From an uncultured Clostridia bacterium (GTDB taxonomy: Bacteria; Bacillota; Clostridia; Oscillospirales; Ruminococcaceae): DNA of 64,000 nucleotides. The translations under genes and the position numbers were made by a program. The DNA is taken from NCBI GenBank assembly GCA_947383835.1, contig CANDEV010000005.1, positions 1 through 64,000 of the forward strand. Direction: 5' to 3'. Of the stretch, positions 53,990 through 63,060 are shown piece by piece; within the stretch, counting starts at the first letter, position 1; each line of letters starts with the position of its first letter. The notes under the pieces are model-generated. The model did no database searches. It was not told the origin of the DNA and was given only the letters and a program-made list of their open reading frames with translations.

Positions 53990-53999
53990 AAACTATTTT
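53951..53999. repeat. Long perfect-like hairpin, possible insertion or terminator
   Basis: A 23-nt arm at 53951-53973 (starting AAAATAGTTTC) pairs with 53977-53999 (ending GAAACTATTTT) around AAA, with a single G-T wobble. A and T runs flank both sides, so it could end transcription in either direction. It coincides with the end of the upstream ORF and precedes gene debris, so a small inserted element is also possible. Confidence 0.75.
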
Positions 54000-54017
54000 T
54001 ATTAGGAGGAAAAAATT

Positions 54018-54182
54018 ATTCCAACAACAAAAGAACAAGAACGCAAGGCATTTGAAAAGATAAGGAAAATCGTTTCTGACCTCGGAGATGGCAGCTACTT
54101 ATCAATGGCATTTGACGGTTGCTGCGAGATTGCCGAGAGCAACATAGACAAGATCCTTTTTAGCTGCGCGCTATCATTGTAA
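54018..54182 (+). pseudogene. Remnant of a short conserved hypothetical gene
   Basis: After AGGAGG (54004-54009) an open frame begins with ATT at 54018 in the place of ATG and reads PTTKEQERKAFEKIRKIV, then a polar segment up to AESNIDKI (about residue 46), before running into unrelated sequence and a stop. The good ribosome site and amphipathic coding sense suggest a once functional gene that lost its start codon and its 3' part. ATT as a real start cannot be excluded. Confidence 0.5.
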
Positions 54183-54330
54183 GCGCAACGCTTACCGCCA
54201 CAAGAATTATTCCCGCTCCCACAGGCAGGACAGCAATATTTTTTATGGTTGTAAGGTTTTCTGCGACAATACATATAGGGATGTTAAAGTCAACATTATT
54301 CGGGAGAAAAATTTCCTCAATAAAGATAAG
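54160..54330 (-). pseudogene. C-terminal remnant of an ABC permease-like protein
   Basis: On the minus strand an open frame of 56 codons ends at 54160 and reads FNIPICIVAENLTTIKNIAV followed by a hydrophobic segment ending ALTMIARS. This looks like the last transmembrane helix of an FtsX/MacB-type permease. An in-frame stop precedes it at 54331 and no start is present. It abuts the plus-strand remnant, so the spot joins two broken genes. Confidence 0.5.
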
Positions 54331-54359
54331 CTAGGAAAAGTTGGAAATAAATGCAGAAT

Positions 54360-54392
54360 AAGACTTCCCGCGGGAGGTCTTTTTTTTTTTTT
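54360..54392 (+). terminator. Strong terminator upstream of the gntR operon
   Basis: AAGACTTCCCG (54360-54370) pairs with CGGGAGGTCTT (54371-54381) with one wobble and practically no loop, followed by a run of 14 T. It isolates the gntR promoter from upstream reading. Confidence 0.85.
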
Positions 54393-54413
54393 GCAGTATT
54401 TTTTAAAATACTA

Positions 54414-54462
54414 TTGACATTTGAAATTAAAGTGTTATAATTATATATAATGTATATATACA
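54414..54462 (+). promoter_or_regulatory. gntR promoter with TGTATATATACA operator
   Basis: TTGACA (54414-54419) and TATAAT (54436-54441), spacer 16 bp. TGTATATATACA (54451-54462), a perfect 12-bp dyad, lies at the expected transcript start, the usual place for a GntR/YtrA-type repressor to act. The gene it precedes encodes such a protein. Confidence 0.78.
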
Positions 54463-54476
54463 ATTTGAGGTGAACT

Positions 54477-54851
54477 ATGGATATTATCATCAGCAACTCG
54501 TCGGGCGACCCTATCTACGAGCAAATCTACACACAGATAAAGTCCGCAATTATGAACGGTGCATTAAAGGAGGGGGACGCTCTTCCCTCAATGCGCGTCT
54601 TGGCGCAGCAGCTCCGCATAAGCGTTATTACCACAAAGCGGGCTTACGAGGAGCTTGAACGGGACGGCTTTATCGAGTCCTACACAGGCAGGGGCAGCTT
54701 TGTGAAAAAGCAGAATGCCGAGTTCCTGAGGGAGGAAATTCTCAAACAGACGGAAAGCCTGTTGGACGAGGCTTGCTCCAAAGCAAAGCAGTGCGGCATG
54801 ACCCTTGATGAGATGAGGAAATTGCTGGAAATCATCTACAAAGGAGAGTAA
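54477..54851 (+). CDS. GntR-family regulator, YtrA subfamily
   Basis: A 124-residue protein: a GntR winged helix (about residues 10-75, PIYEQIYTQIKSAIMNGAL, LPSMRVLAQQLRISVITTKRAYEEL) and a short helical C-terminus of the YtrA type, without a large ligand domain. TTTGAGG precedes the ATG. It begins an operon with an ABC ATPase (4-bp gap), two permeases and a CPBP protease, and probably represses it through the dyad at 54451. Confidence 0.88.
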   Translation: MDIIISNSSGDPIYEQIYTQIKSAIMNGALKEGDALPSMRVLAQQLRISVITTKRAYEELERDGFIESYTGRGSFVKKQNAEFLREEILKQTESLLDEACSKAKQCGMTLDEMRKLLEIIYKGE

Positions 54852-54855
54852 CATT

Positions 54856-55734
54856 ATGAACGATTACGAAAACGCCATTGAAATAAGCGGACTGATAAAG
54901 CGTTACGACGGCTTTACGCTGGACCGCTTGTCGTTTAACGTCCCCAAAGGCAGTATAATGGGCTTTATCGGGCAGAACGGCGCGGGCAAGACCACCACCA
55001 TAAAAGCGATACTTAACATAATCAAAACGGACGAGGGCAGTGTGAAGCTCCTCGGTATGGACAGCACTGCCGAAGAAATCGCCGTAAAGGAACGTATTGC
55101 CGCGGTCTTTGACGAGATACCGTTCCATGATGAGCTTACCGCAAAAAATTTGGACGTTATACTGGGAGATATTTACAAAAGCTGGAGCAAACGGACCTTT
55201 GAGCAGTACTTAGACCGCTTTGCCCTGCCGAGAAAAAAGAAGATAGGCAAGCTTTCAAAGGGTATGAAGATGAAGCTGCAAATTGCCTGCGCCCTTTCCC
55301 ACGGGGCGGAGCTGCTTATCATGGACGAGGCTACAACGGGTCTTGACCCTGTAGTGAGAAATGAGATACTGGACATCTTTTTGGAATACATTCAAGACGA
55401 GAACCACAGTATTTTAATGTCCTCGCATATTACCTCTGATCTGGAAAAAATCGCCGACGGCGTTACCTTTATAGACAGGGGAAAGCTTTTGCTGACAGGG
55501 TACAAGGACGAAATTCTCGAAAATCACGGCGTGATAAAATGCGGCAAGTCCGACTATAAGGAAATAGCGGCGGAGGACGTTATCAGCGCGCGGCTTACGG
55601 ATTTCGGCGCGGAGGTAATGGTGTCCGACAAAGCCGCCTGCAAGCGCAAGTACGGTGGACTTGTCATGGACAACACCACGCTGGAGGAAATCATGGTTTT
55701 CTACGTAAATCGTGAAAAAAGGGAGTGGCGTTAA
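54856..55734 (+). CDS. ABC transporter ATP-binding protein
   Basis: A 292-residue ATPase with Walker A GQNGAGKTT (residues 37-45), signature LSKGMKMKLQIA (about 134-145), Walker B LLIMDEATTGLDP and the H-loop SSHITSDLE. It is YtrB/BcrA-like and would energise export by the two membrane proteins that follow. Its stop overlaps the next start (TAATG). Confidence 0.92.
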   Translation: MNDYENAIEISGLIKRYDGFTLDRLSFNVPKGSIMGFIGQNGAGKTTTIKAILNIIKTDEGSVKLLGMDSTAEEIAVKERIAAVFDEIPFHDELTAKNLDVILGDIYKSWSKRTFEQYLDRFALPRKKKIGKLSKGMKMKLQIACALSHGAELLIMDEATTGLDPVVRNEILDIFLEYIQDENHSILMSSHITSDLEKIADGVTFIDRGKLLLTGYKDEILENHGVIKCGKSDYKEIAAEDVISARLTDFGAEVMVSDKAACKRKYGGLVMDNTTLEEIMVFYVNREKREWR

Positions 55735-56492
55735 TGAACGGTGTAAAGGGACTTATTATCAAGGAATTTTATCTGCGGCGCAAGACGTTGCTTTCGGGAC
55801 TGACGGTATTCGTGCTGTTTTTTATCCTTGCGGCTTCATTCTGCCTCAGCTTTGATTACGGAAATCTGAGAAATAACGAAAATCTTTCCCCCGACGCGGC
55901 AATTCTCCTTGCCTACAGCATTGCGGGAATGGGTATACTGCTGATAAGCCAAAACGGTGAAACGATCACCAATGATACAAAGTGCAAATGGGATATTTTT
56001 GAACGTACTCTCCCCTTGTCCGCTCAAAAGCTTGCGGCGGTGAAAATCGGTCTGCTTTTGGGCGCAAACCTTTTGGGCACGGCGGTTTCAACTGCTCTTT
56101 CGGCAGTAATTTTCACCCTTGCCCACCGCAAATTCACCCTTGCGGTCATGGCGAATATTACGGCAATTGCGCTGATAGTTTTTGTACTTATGATGATCAT
56201 GGACTTCCTGCTGCTGAAATTCAAAAGCAGTCAGAAAGCGGCAATGGTTTTTTTCGTCATTATCGCTGCGGTATACGCTTTGTTTATTTTATGGGTAAGG
56301 AACAGAAGCGCCGAAATAAGCGCAGCCAGAGACGCCGCAGGAGCTATTGAAGCGCTGACTATTGAGGAATTTATAGCTCCCGCGGCAGAGCTTCGGGACA
56401 GACTTTTCCCCTTTTCGGCACTGATCTTTGCAGCTGTCGCGGTGGTTGGATATTTCCTTTTTCTGTCACAGATAAAAAGGAGGGACAAATAA
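55734..56492 (+). CDS. ABC-2-type transporter permease 1
   Basis: About 252 residues with six predicted helices (first at about 20-42, last at about 225-247) and a short cytosolic C-terminus (KRRDK). It starts MNGVKGLIIKEFYLRRKTLL, as ABC-2 permeases of YtrB-type systems do. The start overlaps the ATPase stop and GGGAG lies in front. Confidence 0.83.
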   Translation: MNGVKGLIIKEFYLRRKTLLSGLTVFVLFFILAASFCLSFDYGNLRNNENLSPDAAILLAYSIAGMGILLISQNGETITNDTKCKWDIFERTLPLSAQKLAAVKIGLLLGANLLGTAVSTALSAVIFTLAHRKFTLAVMANITAIALIVFVLMMIMDFLLLKFKSSQKAAMVFFVIIAAVYALFILWVRNRSAEISAARDAAGAIEALTIEEFIAPAAELRDRLFPFSALIFAAVAVVGYFLFLSQIKRRDK

Positions 56493-57217
56493 TGGCAGGC
56501 TTACTTTACAGAGAGTTTATTCTCAACAAAAAAAATCTGCTGATGATCGCGGGCGGAGAAGTCCTCGTATCGTTTATAATGTTTATACCCTTTATTTTTA
56601 AGGACGGCTATGCGGAAACAGAGTTTATTACCGCTTTGCTAAGCGTGTTTGCGTTTATAATGATGTTCCTCATTCTCGGAATGCTGACTGCAAACTTTTT
56701 TGAAGCCGACGAGACTAAGAAGTGGGCGTATTTCATAACATCCACCCCGATAACCGGCGTGGGACAAATAAAGGAAAAATACCTTTTCACGCTGCTGCTT
56801 TACATTGCCCTTTTTATATGGTGCTATTTTTTGGAAGTCCTCTCGGCGGTTTTGGGCGGAACGACGCTTTCCATAGTCGCCTTTGAAATGCTTTGCATAA
56901 TGCTTGTGACAAACGCCGTTGAATTTCCGTTTTTGGTACGCTTCGGCAGCAAAACGGGCGGTCATGTAAAAACTGCGTTTTTCATGGTAATAATGATTAT
57001 CGCTTTTGAGTACCTTTTCTTCGGCGATCTGACGATTTTCGGCAGTCCCGAAAAAATATATGAATTTTTCCTGAAGCTTTCGGACAGCGGCGCGATGTCC
57101 GATATTACCCTTGTGCTTATGGCAATTTTCCCCTATTTTGCGGTTGGACTTTATTATCTGTCATATAAAATTTCCTGCAAACTGTATTTGAAAGGAGCTG
57201 AGGAATATGACCGATAA
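56492..57217 (+). CDS. ABC-2-type transporter permease 2
   Basis: 241 residues, about six hydrophobic segments, starting MAGLLYREFILNKKNLLMI. It resembles permease 1 in layout and probably forms a heterodimer with it. The ATG overlaps the previous stop (TAATG). Its 3' end overlaps the CPBP gene by 11 nt. Confidence 0.82.
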   Translation: MAGLLYREFILNKKNLLMIAGGEVLVSFIMFIPFIFKDGYAETEFITALLSVFAFIMMFLILGMLTANFFEADETKKWAYFITSTPITGVGQIKEKYLFTLLLYIALFIWCYFLEVLSAVLGGTTLSIVAFEMLCIMLVTNAVEFPFLVRFGSKTGGHVKTAFFMVIMIIAFEYLFFGDLTIFGSPEKIYEFFLKLSDSGAMSDITLVLMAIFPYFAVGLYYLSYKISCKLYLKGAEEYDR

Positions 57218-58067
57218 AAAGCTTGCCGCAAAGCGTATTGCAATATTTGTGCTGTTTTCTTTCGGACTTTCATGGCTTCCTTGGCTGATGTGCAGACTGT
57301 TTGGAATTTTTCAGAGCGAGGCGGGTTTTCAACTTTCCACAACCTTTATAATGTTCACCCCCGCTATAGGCTCGCTGCTGACACGGCTTGTCACCAAAGA
57401 GGGCATGGGAAATTCCCTGCTGCGTTTAAATCTGAAAAACAACGGGAAATATTATCTTTTGGGAATAGCCGTCCCATTCATCTATACGGCGATAGAGACC
57501 GTCCTTAACGTTGCAGTCATGGGCGCAAAATTTGAACCGAACGCAGTTTTTGAGCTTGTTGGAGTATCTGCCGTCGGGTACACCGCCTCGATATTTTTCA
57601 ATATAGCAATATCTCTCGTGATGTTCCCGATATTTCTTGGGGAGGAGCTTGGCTGGCGTGGATACCTGTTCCCGAAGCTGAAAACGGTGATAAACCGTCC
57701 CGCCGCATATATCGTGGGAGGAATAATATGGGGCGTGTGGCATACCCCGGCAATTATTGACGGACTTAATTTCGGCAAGGATTACGCAGGATACCCCTAT
57801 GTGGGCGTGCTACTTATGTGCCTGTTCTGTATAGGCACGGGAATAATTTTCACATGGCTGACGGAAAAGACGAACTCGGTGTACCCAGCCGCTTTCGCCC
57901 ATGCGGTGAACAACAACGCCGCACCGCTTATCCCAGCTCTTGCGGCAGGCAGAGACGACGAAAGCAAGGTGCTCCAATTTTTCGTTTTGGGGACGGCGGC
58001 GATTTTCATAGTTGCAGCGGCATGCATTGCCGAAAGCGTCACAGCCCAAAGGCGGGCAAACACATAA
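57207..58067 (+). CDS. CPBP-family intramembrane metalloprotease
   Basis: A 286-residue CAAX/Rce1-like membrane protease with motif 1 EELGWRGYLFPKL (about residues 149-161), motif 2 GVWHTP (about 177-182) and motif 3 AFAHAVNNN (about 233-241), all catalytic residues present. In Firmicutes CPBP genes often accompany exporters for peptides or confer self-protection. No substrate peptide gene is visible in this operon. It is followed by a terminator. Confidence 0.88.
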   Translation: MTDKKLAAKRIAIFVLFSFGLSWLPWLMCRLFGIFQSEAGFQLSTTFIMFTPAIGSLLTRLVTKEGMGNSLLRLNLKNNGKYYLLGIAVPFIYTAIETVLNVAVMGAKFEPNAVFELVGVSAVGYTASIFFNIAISLVMFPIFLGEELGWRGYLFPKLKTVINRPAAYIVGGIIWGVWHTPAIIDGLNFGKDYAGYPYVGVLLMCLFCIGTGIIFTWLTEKTNSVYPAAFAHAVNNNAAPLIPALAAGRDDESKVLQFFVLGTAAIFIVAAACIAESVTAQRRANT

Positions 58068-58070
58068 ATT

Positions 58071-58105
58071 AAAGAGGATAGAGTATGTGGCTCTATCCTC
58101 TTTTT
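58071..58105 (+). terminator. Terminator after the gntR-ABC-CPBP operon
   Basis: AAAGAGGATAGAG (58071-58083) and CTCTATCCTCTTT (58091-58103) form a perfect 13-bp stem with a 7-nt loop and a T tail. Confidence 0.92.
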
Positions 58106-58269
58106 GTCAGGCGAAAATATCTTCAAACATTGTTTTTCCTTTTTATTTGGAACATCAAAGCTAATACCGATTGAAGTAATTTTTTCCAAAAACGGCATTT
58201 TAAAATCCTGCATATTTTTTGTCTCCTTTTGTCGGAATGTGTACAAACCGTTTTATTGATATAAGTATA

Positions 58270-58848
58270 TCATTCACGCTGAACACCTGAATACCTCTGA
58301 ATTGCCGTTAAACTGATTTCCTGCTCATTGTGTAAAATGCGGTATTTCAAATCATCAACCGAGTAACCGTCTCCAAGCCTAAAGCTGCGGATAGAATTTT
58401 TCTGTTTCGGAGCTTTCACAGAAAGATACTTTCTCGACCGAACAGTATAGCCTTGCTCTTTCAGCTTGTACGCCAAATCGGAAATACTTTGAACGTCCTC
58501 GCACAAAATCAATTTGTCGATTTCGGCGGAAAGCTGATTTTTCCAAGATACTCCGTTTTGCTTCGCAAGCCATTCAGAATACTTCATCGTGTTTTTGTGC
58601 TTTGGATTTTCTATAATATGTAACTCAGGTTCGAGCGCGATTTCATCTGAAATCTTTCTTGTGCGTTTCAGAGTAGTATAATTTGCGTACCATTGCTTAC
58701 CGTCAAGATTATACGGATATACCGCGAAATGATTATGAAGATGTCCTTTATCCAAATGCGTTGATACAATGACTTGTATATTTTCTCCGAAAGTTTTCTT
58801 TGCCAATTCAATACCAATTTTATGAGCTTCTTCGGGAGTAATATGCAC
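58270..58848 (-). pseudogene. Relaxase (MobA/VirD2-type) fragment
   Basis: 192 codons covering the middle of a mobilisation relaxase: ITPEEAHKIGIELAKKTFG, then the metal-binding HLDKGHLHNHF (three-His motif, about residues 31-41). The N-terminal part with the catalytic Tyr is missing and the C-terminus stops early at about 190 of a usual 400 or more. The frame begins exactly where the AraC-like fragment ends. It is a leftover of a mobilisable element. Confidence 0.8.
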
Positions 58849-58851
58849 CGC

Positions 58852-59180
58852 CTGAATTTAGGCAAAGTCTTTGCGCCTGAAATTTCCTCGGCAATATGCG
58901 CCATGACATCGGTATTTATATTCATTGCACGGTAATTGAGAAAACCGCCCACGGACTGCGTGCAGGAGTGTTTGTCATTGGGATTGAACAGCAGGATATC
59001 TCCGGTTACGGCTGAATATTCATTACCGTTGCAGAAAAGCTTTCTTCCGCCGCTTTCTATGAAGCCCGCCACATAATATTCGTGAAAATGCATTGGAAAG
59101 GGCTGCGCGATTCCTTTAAGGCTGTATGCTTCTATTTGCAGAAATTTATCGTATACCGCAATTTTTTCTTCGGCATTCAA
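58852..59180 (-). pseudogene. AraC-family regulator fragment (cupin domain only)
   Basis: About 109 codons from a TTG start at 59180 (AAAGGAAG upstream) give the N-terminal ligand-binding cupin of an AraC regulator: PFPMHFHEYYVAGFIESG, then LLFNPNDKHSCTQ. After TLPKFRR (58862-58852) the reading runs into relaxase DNA, so the two HTH motifs are lost. A single deletion or recombination joining the two genes explains it. Confidence 0.75.
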
Positions 59181-59420
59181 GGTATATCACTTCCTTTAAA
59201 AAAATTATACCGCGGAATTTTTATAAAATCTTGTAAAATATGCTCAAATACAGAAAATTTCTGTTTATTTGACTATTAATGCAGCCGTCTGCAATTCAAA
59301 AAGTGTTAAAACGGTGAAAATTGTCTTATTAAAATATTATTAATAAAATCACGGAAAAATTTTGACAAAAAAGTATTATAATAAAAAGGATAATTTGAGA
59401 AAAAGAGAGGTAAAAAACGT

Positions 59421-61166
59421 ATGATAAAAAAACTTGCGGGATGCATACGAGAGTACAAAAAAACCTCAATAGCAACGCCTATACTGGTTTCGCTGGAGGT
59501 AGTAATGGAGTGCGTGATTCCGTTCGTTATCGCCGAGCTTGTGAACCGTATCAAGGACGGCTGCGAGATGAGGACAATACTGCTTTACGGACTTGCGCTT
59601 GTGGCAATGGCTTGCCTTTCGCTGCTCTTCGGCGCGCTGGCAGGCTCTACCTGTGCAACGGCTTCATGCGGCTTTGCAAAAAATTTGAGAAAGGATATGT
59701 TTTTGAACATTCAGAAATATTCCTTTGAAAACATCGACAGATTTTCCACCTCGTCGCTGGTGACAAGGCTTACCACCGACGTGACAAACGTCCAGAACGC
59801 GTTCATGATGATCATAAGAATAGCAATACGCTGTCCCCTTATGCTGATTTTTGCCTTTGTAATGGCGTTTGTCATGGGCGGAAAAATGGCGTGTATATTT
59901 TTGATAGTTGCACCGATACTGGTTTTTGGACTTATTATCGTAATATCCAAAACCATGCCCCTTTTCAAGCGCGTGTTTAAAAAATATGACAATATCAATA
60001 ACTCTATACAGGAGAACGTAAAGGGTATCCGCGTTGTAAAGTCCTACGTCCGAGAGGAATACGAAAAGGAAAAATTCGGCGCTGCCGCCGAGGACGTCTG
60101 CGCCGATTTTACAAAGGCAGAAAGAATACTTGCCGTAAACAACCCGCTTATGCAGTTTTGCTTGTATACTGTAATGGTATTCGTCCTGTCATTCGGTTCT
60201 TACACAATTATTACGACCCACGGTGTTGACCTTGATGTTGGACAGTTCAGCGCACTCCTTACTTACAGCTTTATGATACTTATGAGTCTTATGATGATCT
60301 CAATGGTCTTTGTAATGCTTACAATGGCTGCCGAGTCGGGAAAGCGTATTACCGAGGTGCTTGACGAGGAAAGCTCCCTGCACAATCCCGAAAACCCGAT
60401 TTACGAGGTTGCGGACGGCTCTGTTGACTTTGAAAACGTTAATTTCAAATACTATGAAAAAGCTGAAAGAATGACCCTTTCAAATATAGACCTGCATATA
60501 AAGTCGGGTCAGACTGTGGGAATAATCGGCGGTACGGGTTCTTCAAAATCCACACTTGTGCAGCTTATCTCACGTCTTTACGATGTAACTGAAGGTTCGG
60601 TAAAGGTAGGAGGCAGGGACGTAAGAGAGTACGATCTTGACTCCCTCAGAAATCAGGTTGCGGTAGTGCTGCAAAAAAATATCCTGTTTTCTGGAACAAT
60701 AAAGGAAAACCTCCGCTGGGGCAATAAGGAAGCCACGGACGAGGAAATGATAGAGGCTTGCAGGCTCTCACAGGCGGACGAGTTTATACAGACATTCCCC
60801 AACAAATACGATACTTATATCGAACAGGGCGGAGCGAACGTCTCCGGCGGTCAGAAGCAAAGGCTTTGTATCGCCCGTGCGCTGCTGAAAAAACCGAAAA
60901 TACTTATTATGGACGATTCTACAAGCGCTGTGGACACCAAAACGGACGCTCTTATCAGAAAGGCAATGAGGGAGTATATCCCCGAGACCACAAAATTCAT
61001 CATTGCCCAGCGTATTTCCTCCGTGCAGGACGCCGACCTTATAATAGTTATGGAGGGCGGCACTATCAGCGCGGCGGGTACTCACGACGAGCTTTTGAAG
61101 TCCAACGAGATCTATAAAGATTTGTATAATTTGCAGAACAAGGCGGGTGATAATGATGAGCAGTAA
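59421..61166 (+). CDS. ABC exporter half-transporter 1 (degenerate NBD)
   Basis: 581 residues: six transmembrane helices (about 15-300), then an ATPase. Walker A reads GGTGSSKST (Ser for Gly at the sixth position), signature VSGGQKQRLCIARAL, and Walker B ILIMDDSTSAVD with Asp instead of the catalytic Glu. That is the pattern of the non-catalytic partner in heterodimeric exporters such as BmrC/LmrC. It overlaps the next gene. It probably exports drugs or lipophilic compounds. Confidence 0.9.
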   Translation: MIKKLAGCIREYKKTSIATPILVSLEVVMECVIPFVIAELVNRIKDGCEMRTILLYGLALVAMACLSLLFGALAGSTCATASCGFAKNLRKDMFLNIQKYSFENIDRFSTSSLVTRLTTDVTNVQNAFMMIIRIAIRCPLMLIFAFVMAFVMGGKMACIFLIVAPILVFGLIIVISKTMPLFKRVFKKYDNINNSIQENVKGIRVVKSYVREEYEKEKFGAAAEDVCADFTKAERILAVNNPLMQFCLYTVMVFVLSFGSYTIITTHGVDLDVGQFSALLTYSFMILMSLMMISMVFVMLTMAAESGKRITEVLDEESSLHNPENPIYEVADGSVDFENVNFKYYEKAERMTLSNIDLHIKSGQTVGIIGGTGSSKSTLVQLISRLYDVTEGSVKVGGRDVREYDLDSLRNQVAVVLQKNILFSGTIKENLRWGNKEATDEEMIEACRLSQADEFIQTFPNKYDTYIEQGGANVSGGQKQRLCIARALLKKPKILIMDDSTSAVDTKTDALIRKAMREYIPETTKFIIAQRISSVQDADLIIVMEGGTISAAGTHDELLKSNEIYKDLYNLQNKAGDNDEQ

Positions 61167-63060
61167 GAAAAAAATGCCGAAAATAAAAAAGGGTACAACA
61201 GGCAGGCTTATTAAGACGCTTTTCGGATTTTACCCTGTATTGCTGCCGCTTACGGTGGTGTGCATACTTTTCAACGCGGTGGTAAGCTCCATGCCGTCAA
61301 TATTCATGCAGCGTGTAATTGCGGCAGTTGAGGAAAACTGGCAGAGCGGCACTTGGGAAGCCGCTGGCAAGACAATAATCGGCACGGTGGTAATTCTTGG
61401 TATATTTTACGTGCTTTCCCTTGTTTCGGGATTTATATACAATCAGACCATGGCGATAATCACGCAGGGAACGCTGAAAAAGCTCCGTGTGAAAATGTTC
61501 AACAGTATGCAGAATTTGCCCGTCAAATTTTTTGATACAAACAATCACGGCGACATAATGAGCCATTACACAAACGATATAGACACTCTCCGTCAAATGG
61601 TTTCTCAAAGCTTTCCCCAGCTTCTTATTTCGGCGGTAACGGTGCTGACGGTGTACAGTATTATGCTTTACTTCTGCGTATGGCTCGCTCTGGTGGTTGC
61701 CGCAGGTGTTGTTATCATGGTTTTTGTTACCGAAAAGGTCGGCGGCGGTTCAGCAAGATATTTTGTAAGCCAGCAGCAGGCTCTCGGTAAGGAAGAAGGA
61801 TATATCGAGGAGATCATGAACGGTCAGAAGGTCGTTAAGGTTTTTTGCCATGAGGAGGAGTGCATCGCCGATTTTGACAAGATAAACGACAGGCTTTTCA
61901 AGGAATCTGAACGGGCTAATAAGTACGCAAATATTTTAGGACCTATCCTTAATAATATCGGCAACGTCCTTTATGTTGCCGTGGCAATAGTTGGCGGTTT
62001 CCTGCTTATTTCGGGCGCACCCAACCTCAGTCTTTCGGGCATGGCTATCAGCATAAGCGTTGTTGTGCCTTTCCTTAACATGACAAAGCAGTTTGCGGGA
62101 AATATCGGTCAGGTTTCTCATCAGATAAATGCGGTGGTAATGGGTCTCGCAGGTACGGAGCGTATTTTTGAGCTTATCGACCTTGAACCGGAGGTAGACG
62201 ACGGTTACGTTACCCTTGTGAACGCTAAGGAGGAAAACGGCGTTATTACCGAGTGTACCGAGCGTACAGGAATGTGGGCTTGGAAGCACCCTCATCAGGC
62301 GGACGGCTCTGTGACATACACAAAGCTTACAGGCGACATTGTTATGGACGACGTTGATTTCGGCTATGACGAAAACAAAACTGTGCTGCACAATGTTACT
62401 CTGTACGCTGAGCCGGGGCAAAAGGTTGCGTTTGTCGGCGCGACAGGTGCGGGAAAAACTACCATAACAAATCTGCTGAACCGCTTTTACGATATTGCGG
62501 ACGGTAAGATACGCTATGACGGAATAAACATCAACAAGATAAAAAAGGCGGACTTGCGCCGCTCCCTCGGCATTGTACTTCAGGACACGAATTTGTTTAC
62601 GGGGACGGTCATGGATAATATCCGTTACGGACGTCTCGACGCTACCGATGAGGATTGCATTGCCGCGGCAAAGCTTGCGGGCGCGCACGATTTTATAACA
62701 CGTCTGCCGCAGGGCTACGATATGCTTCTCACAGAAAACGGCGCAAGTCTCTCACAGGGTCAGCGTCAGCTCCTTGCAATAAGCAGAGCGGCGGTTGCGG
62801 ACTCCCCCGTAATGATCTTGGACGAGGCGACTTCCTCCATAGACACCCACACCGAGGCTGTGGTGCAGCGGGGCATGGACGCTCTCATGAAGGGCAGGAC
62901 GGTTTTTGTTATTGCTCACAGGCTTTCAACGGTAAAAAATTCGGACGTTATCATGGTTCTTGAGCAGGGCAGGATAATCGAGCGCGGCAGCCATGAAAAG
63001 CTTATTGCCGAAAAGGGCAAGTATTATCAGCTTTACACGGGCGCGTTTGAGTTGGAGTGA
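61153..63060 (+). CDS. ABC exporter half-transporter 2 (catalytic NBD)
   Basis: About 635 residues: six helices, then an NBD with canonical Walker A GATGAGKTT, Walker B VMILDEATSSID, and an altered signature LSQGQRQLLAISRA. An acidic or aromatic insertion (about residues 365-395, NGVITECTER, MWAWKHPHQ) lies between the membrane part and the NBD, as in related clostridial exporters. It complements half 1. The overlap of 14 nt implies coupling. ATG 61153 or 61156. Confidence 0.9.
   Translation: MMSSKKKMPKIKKGTTGRLIKTLFGFYPVLLPLTVVCILFNAVVSSMPSIFMQRVIAAVEENWQSGTWEAAGKTIIGTVVILGIFYVLSLVSGFIYNQTMAIITQGTLKKLRVKMFNSMQNLPVKFFDTNNHGDIMSHYTNDIDTLRQMVSQSFPQLLISAVTVLTVYSIMLYFCVWLALVVAAGVVIMVFVTEKVGGGSARYFVSQQQALGKEEGYIEEIMNGQKVVKVFCHEEECIADFDKINDRLFKESERANKYANILGPILNNIGNVLYVAVAIVGGFLLISGAPNLSLSGMAISISVVVPFLNMTKQFAGNIGQVSHQINAVVMGLAGTERIFELIDLEPEVDDGYVTLVNAKEENGVITECTERTGMWAWKHPHQADGSVTYTKLTGDIVMDDVDFGYDENKTVLHNVTLYAEPGQKVAFVGATGAGKTTITNLLNRFYDIADGKIRYDGININKIKKADLRRSLGIVLQDTNLFTGTVMDNIRYGRLDATDEDCIAAAKLAGAHDFITRLPQGYDMLLTENGASLSQGQRQLLAISRAAVADSPVMILDEATSSIDTHTEAVVQRGMDALMKGRTVFVIAHRLSTVKNSDVIMVLEQGRIIERGSHEKLIAEKGKYYQLYTGAFELE

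Noticed and set aside
57797..58246. Minus-strand frame starting at 58213 with an AAGGAG site (MQDFKMPFLEKITS)
   Set aside because: The first 36 codons look coding-like, but the frame then runs through the operon terminator and antisense to the CPBP gene. It may be a scrap of the lost mobile element; not supported as a gene.
59369..59381. Promoter TTGACA/TATAAT for the ABC exporter
   Set aside because: Both boxes occur but only about 9 bp apart, so they cannot work together; no better pair was found.
61936..62688. 250-codon open frame on the minus strand over the second ABC half
   Set aside because: Shadow of the conserved ABC coding frame.
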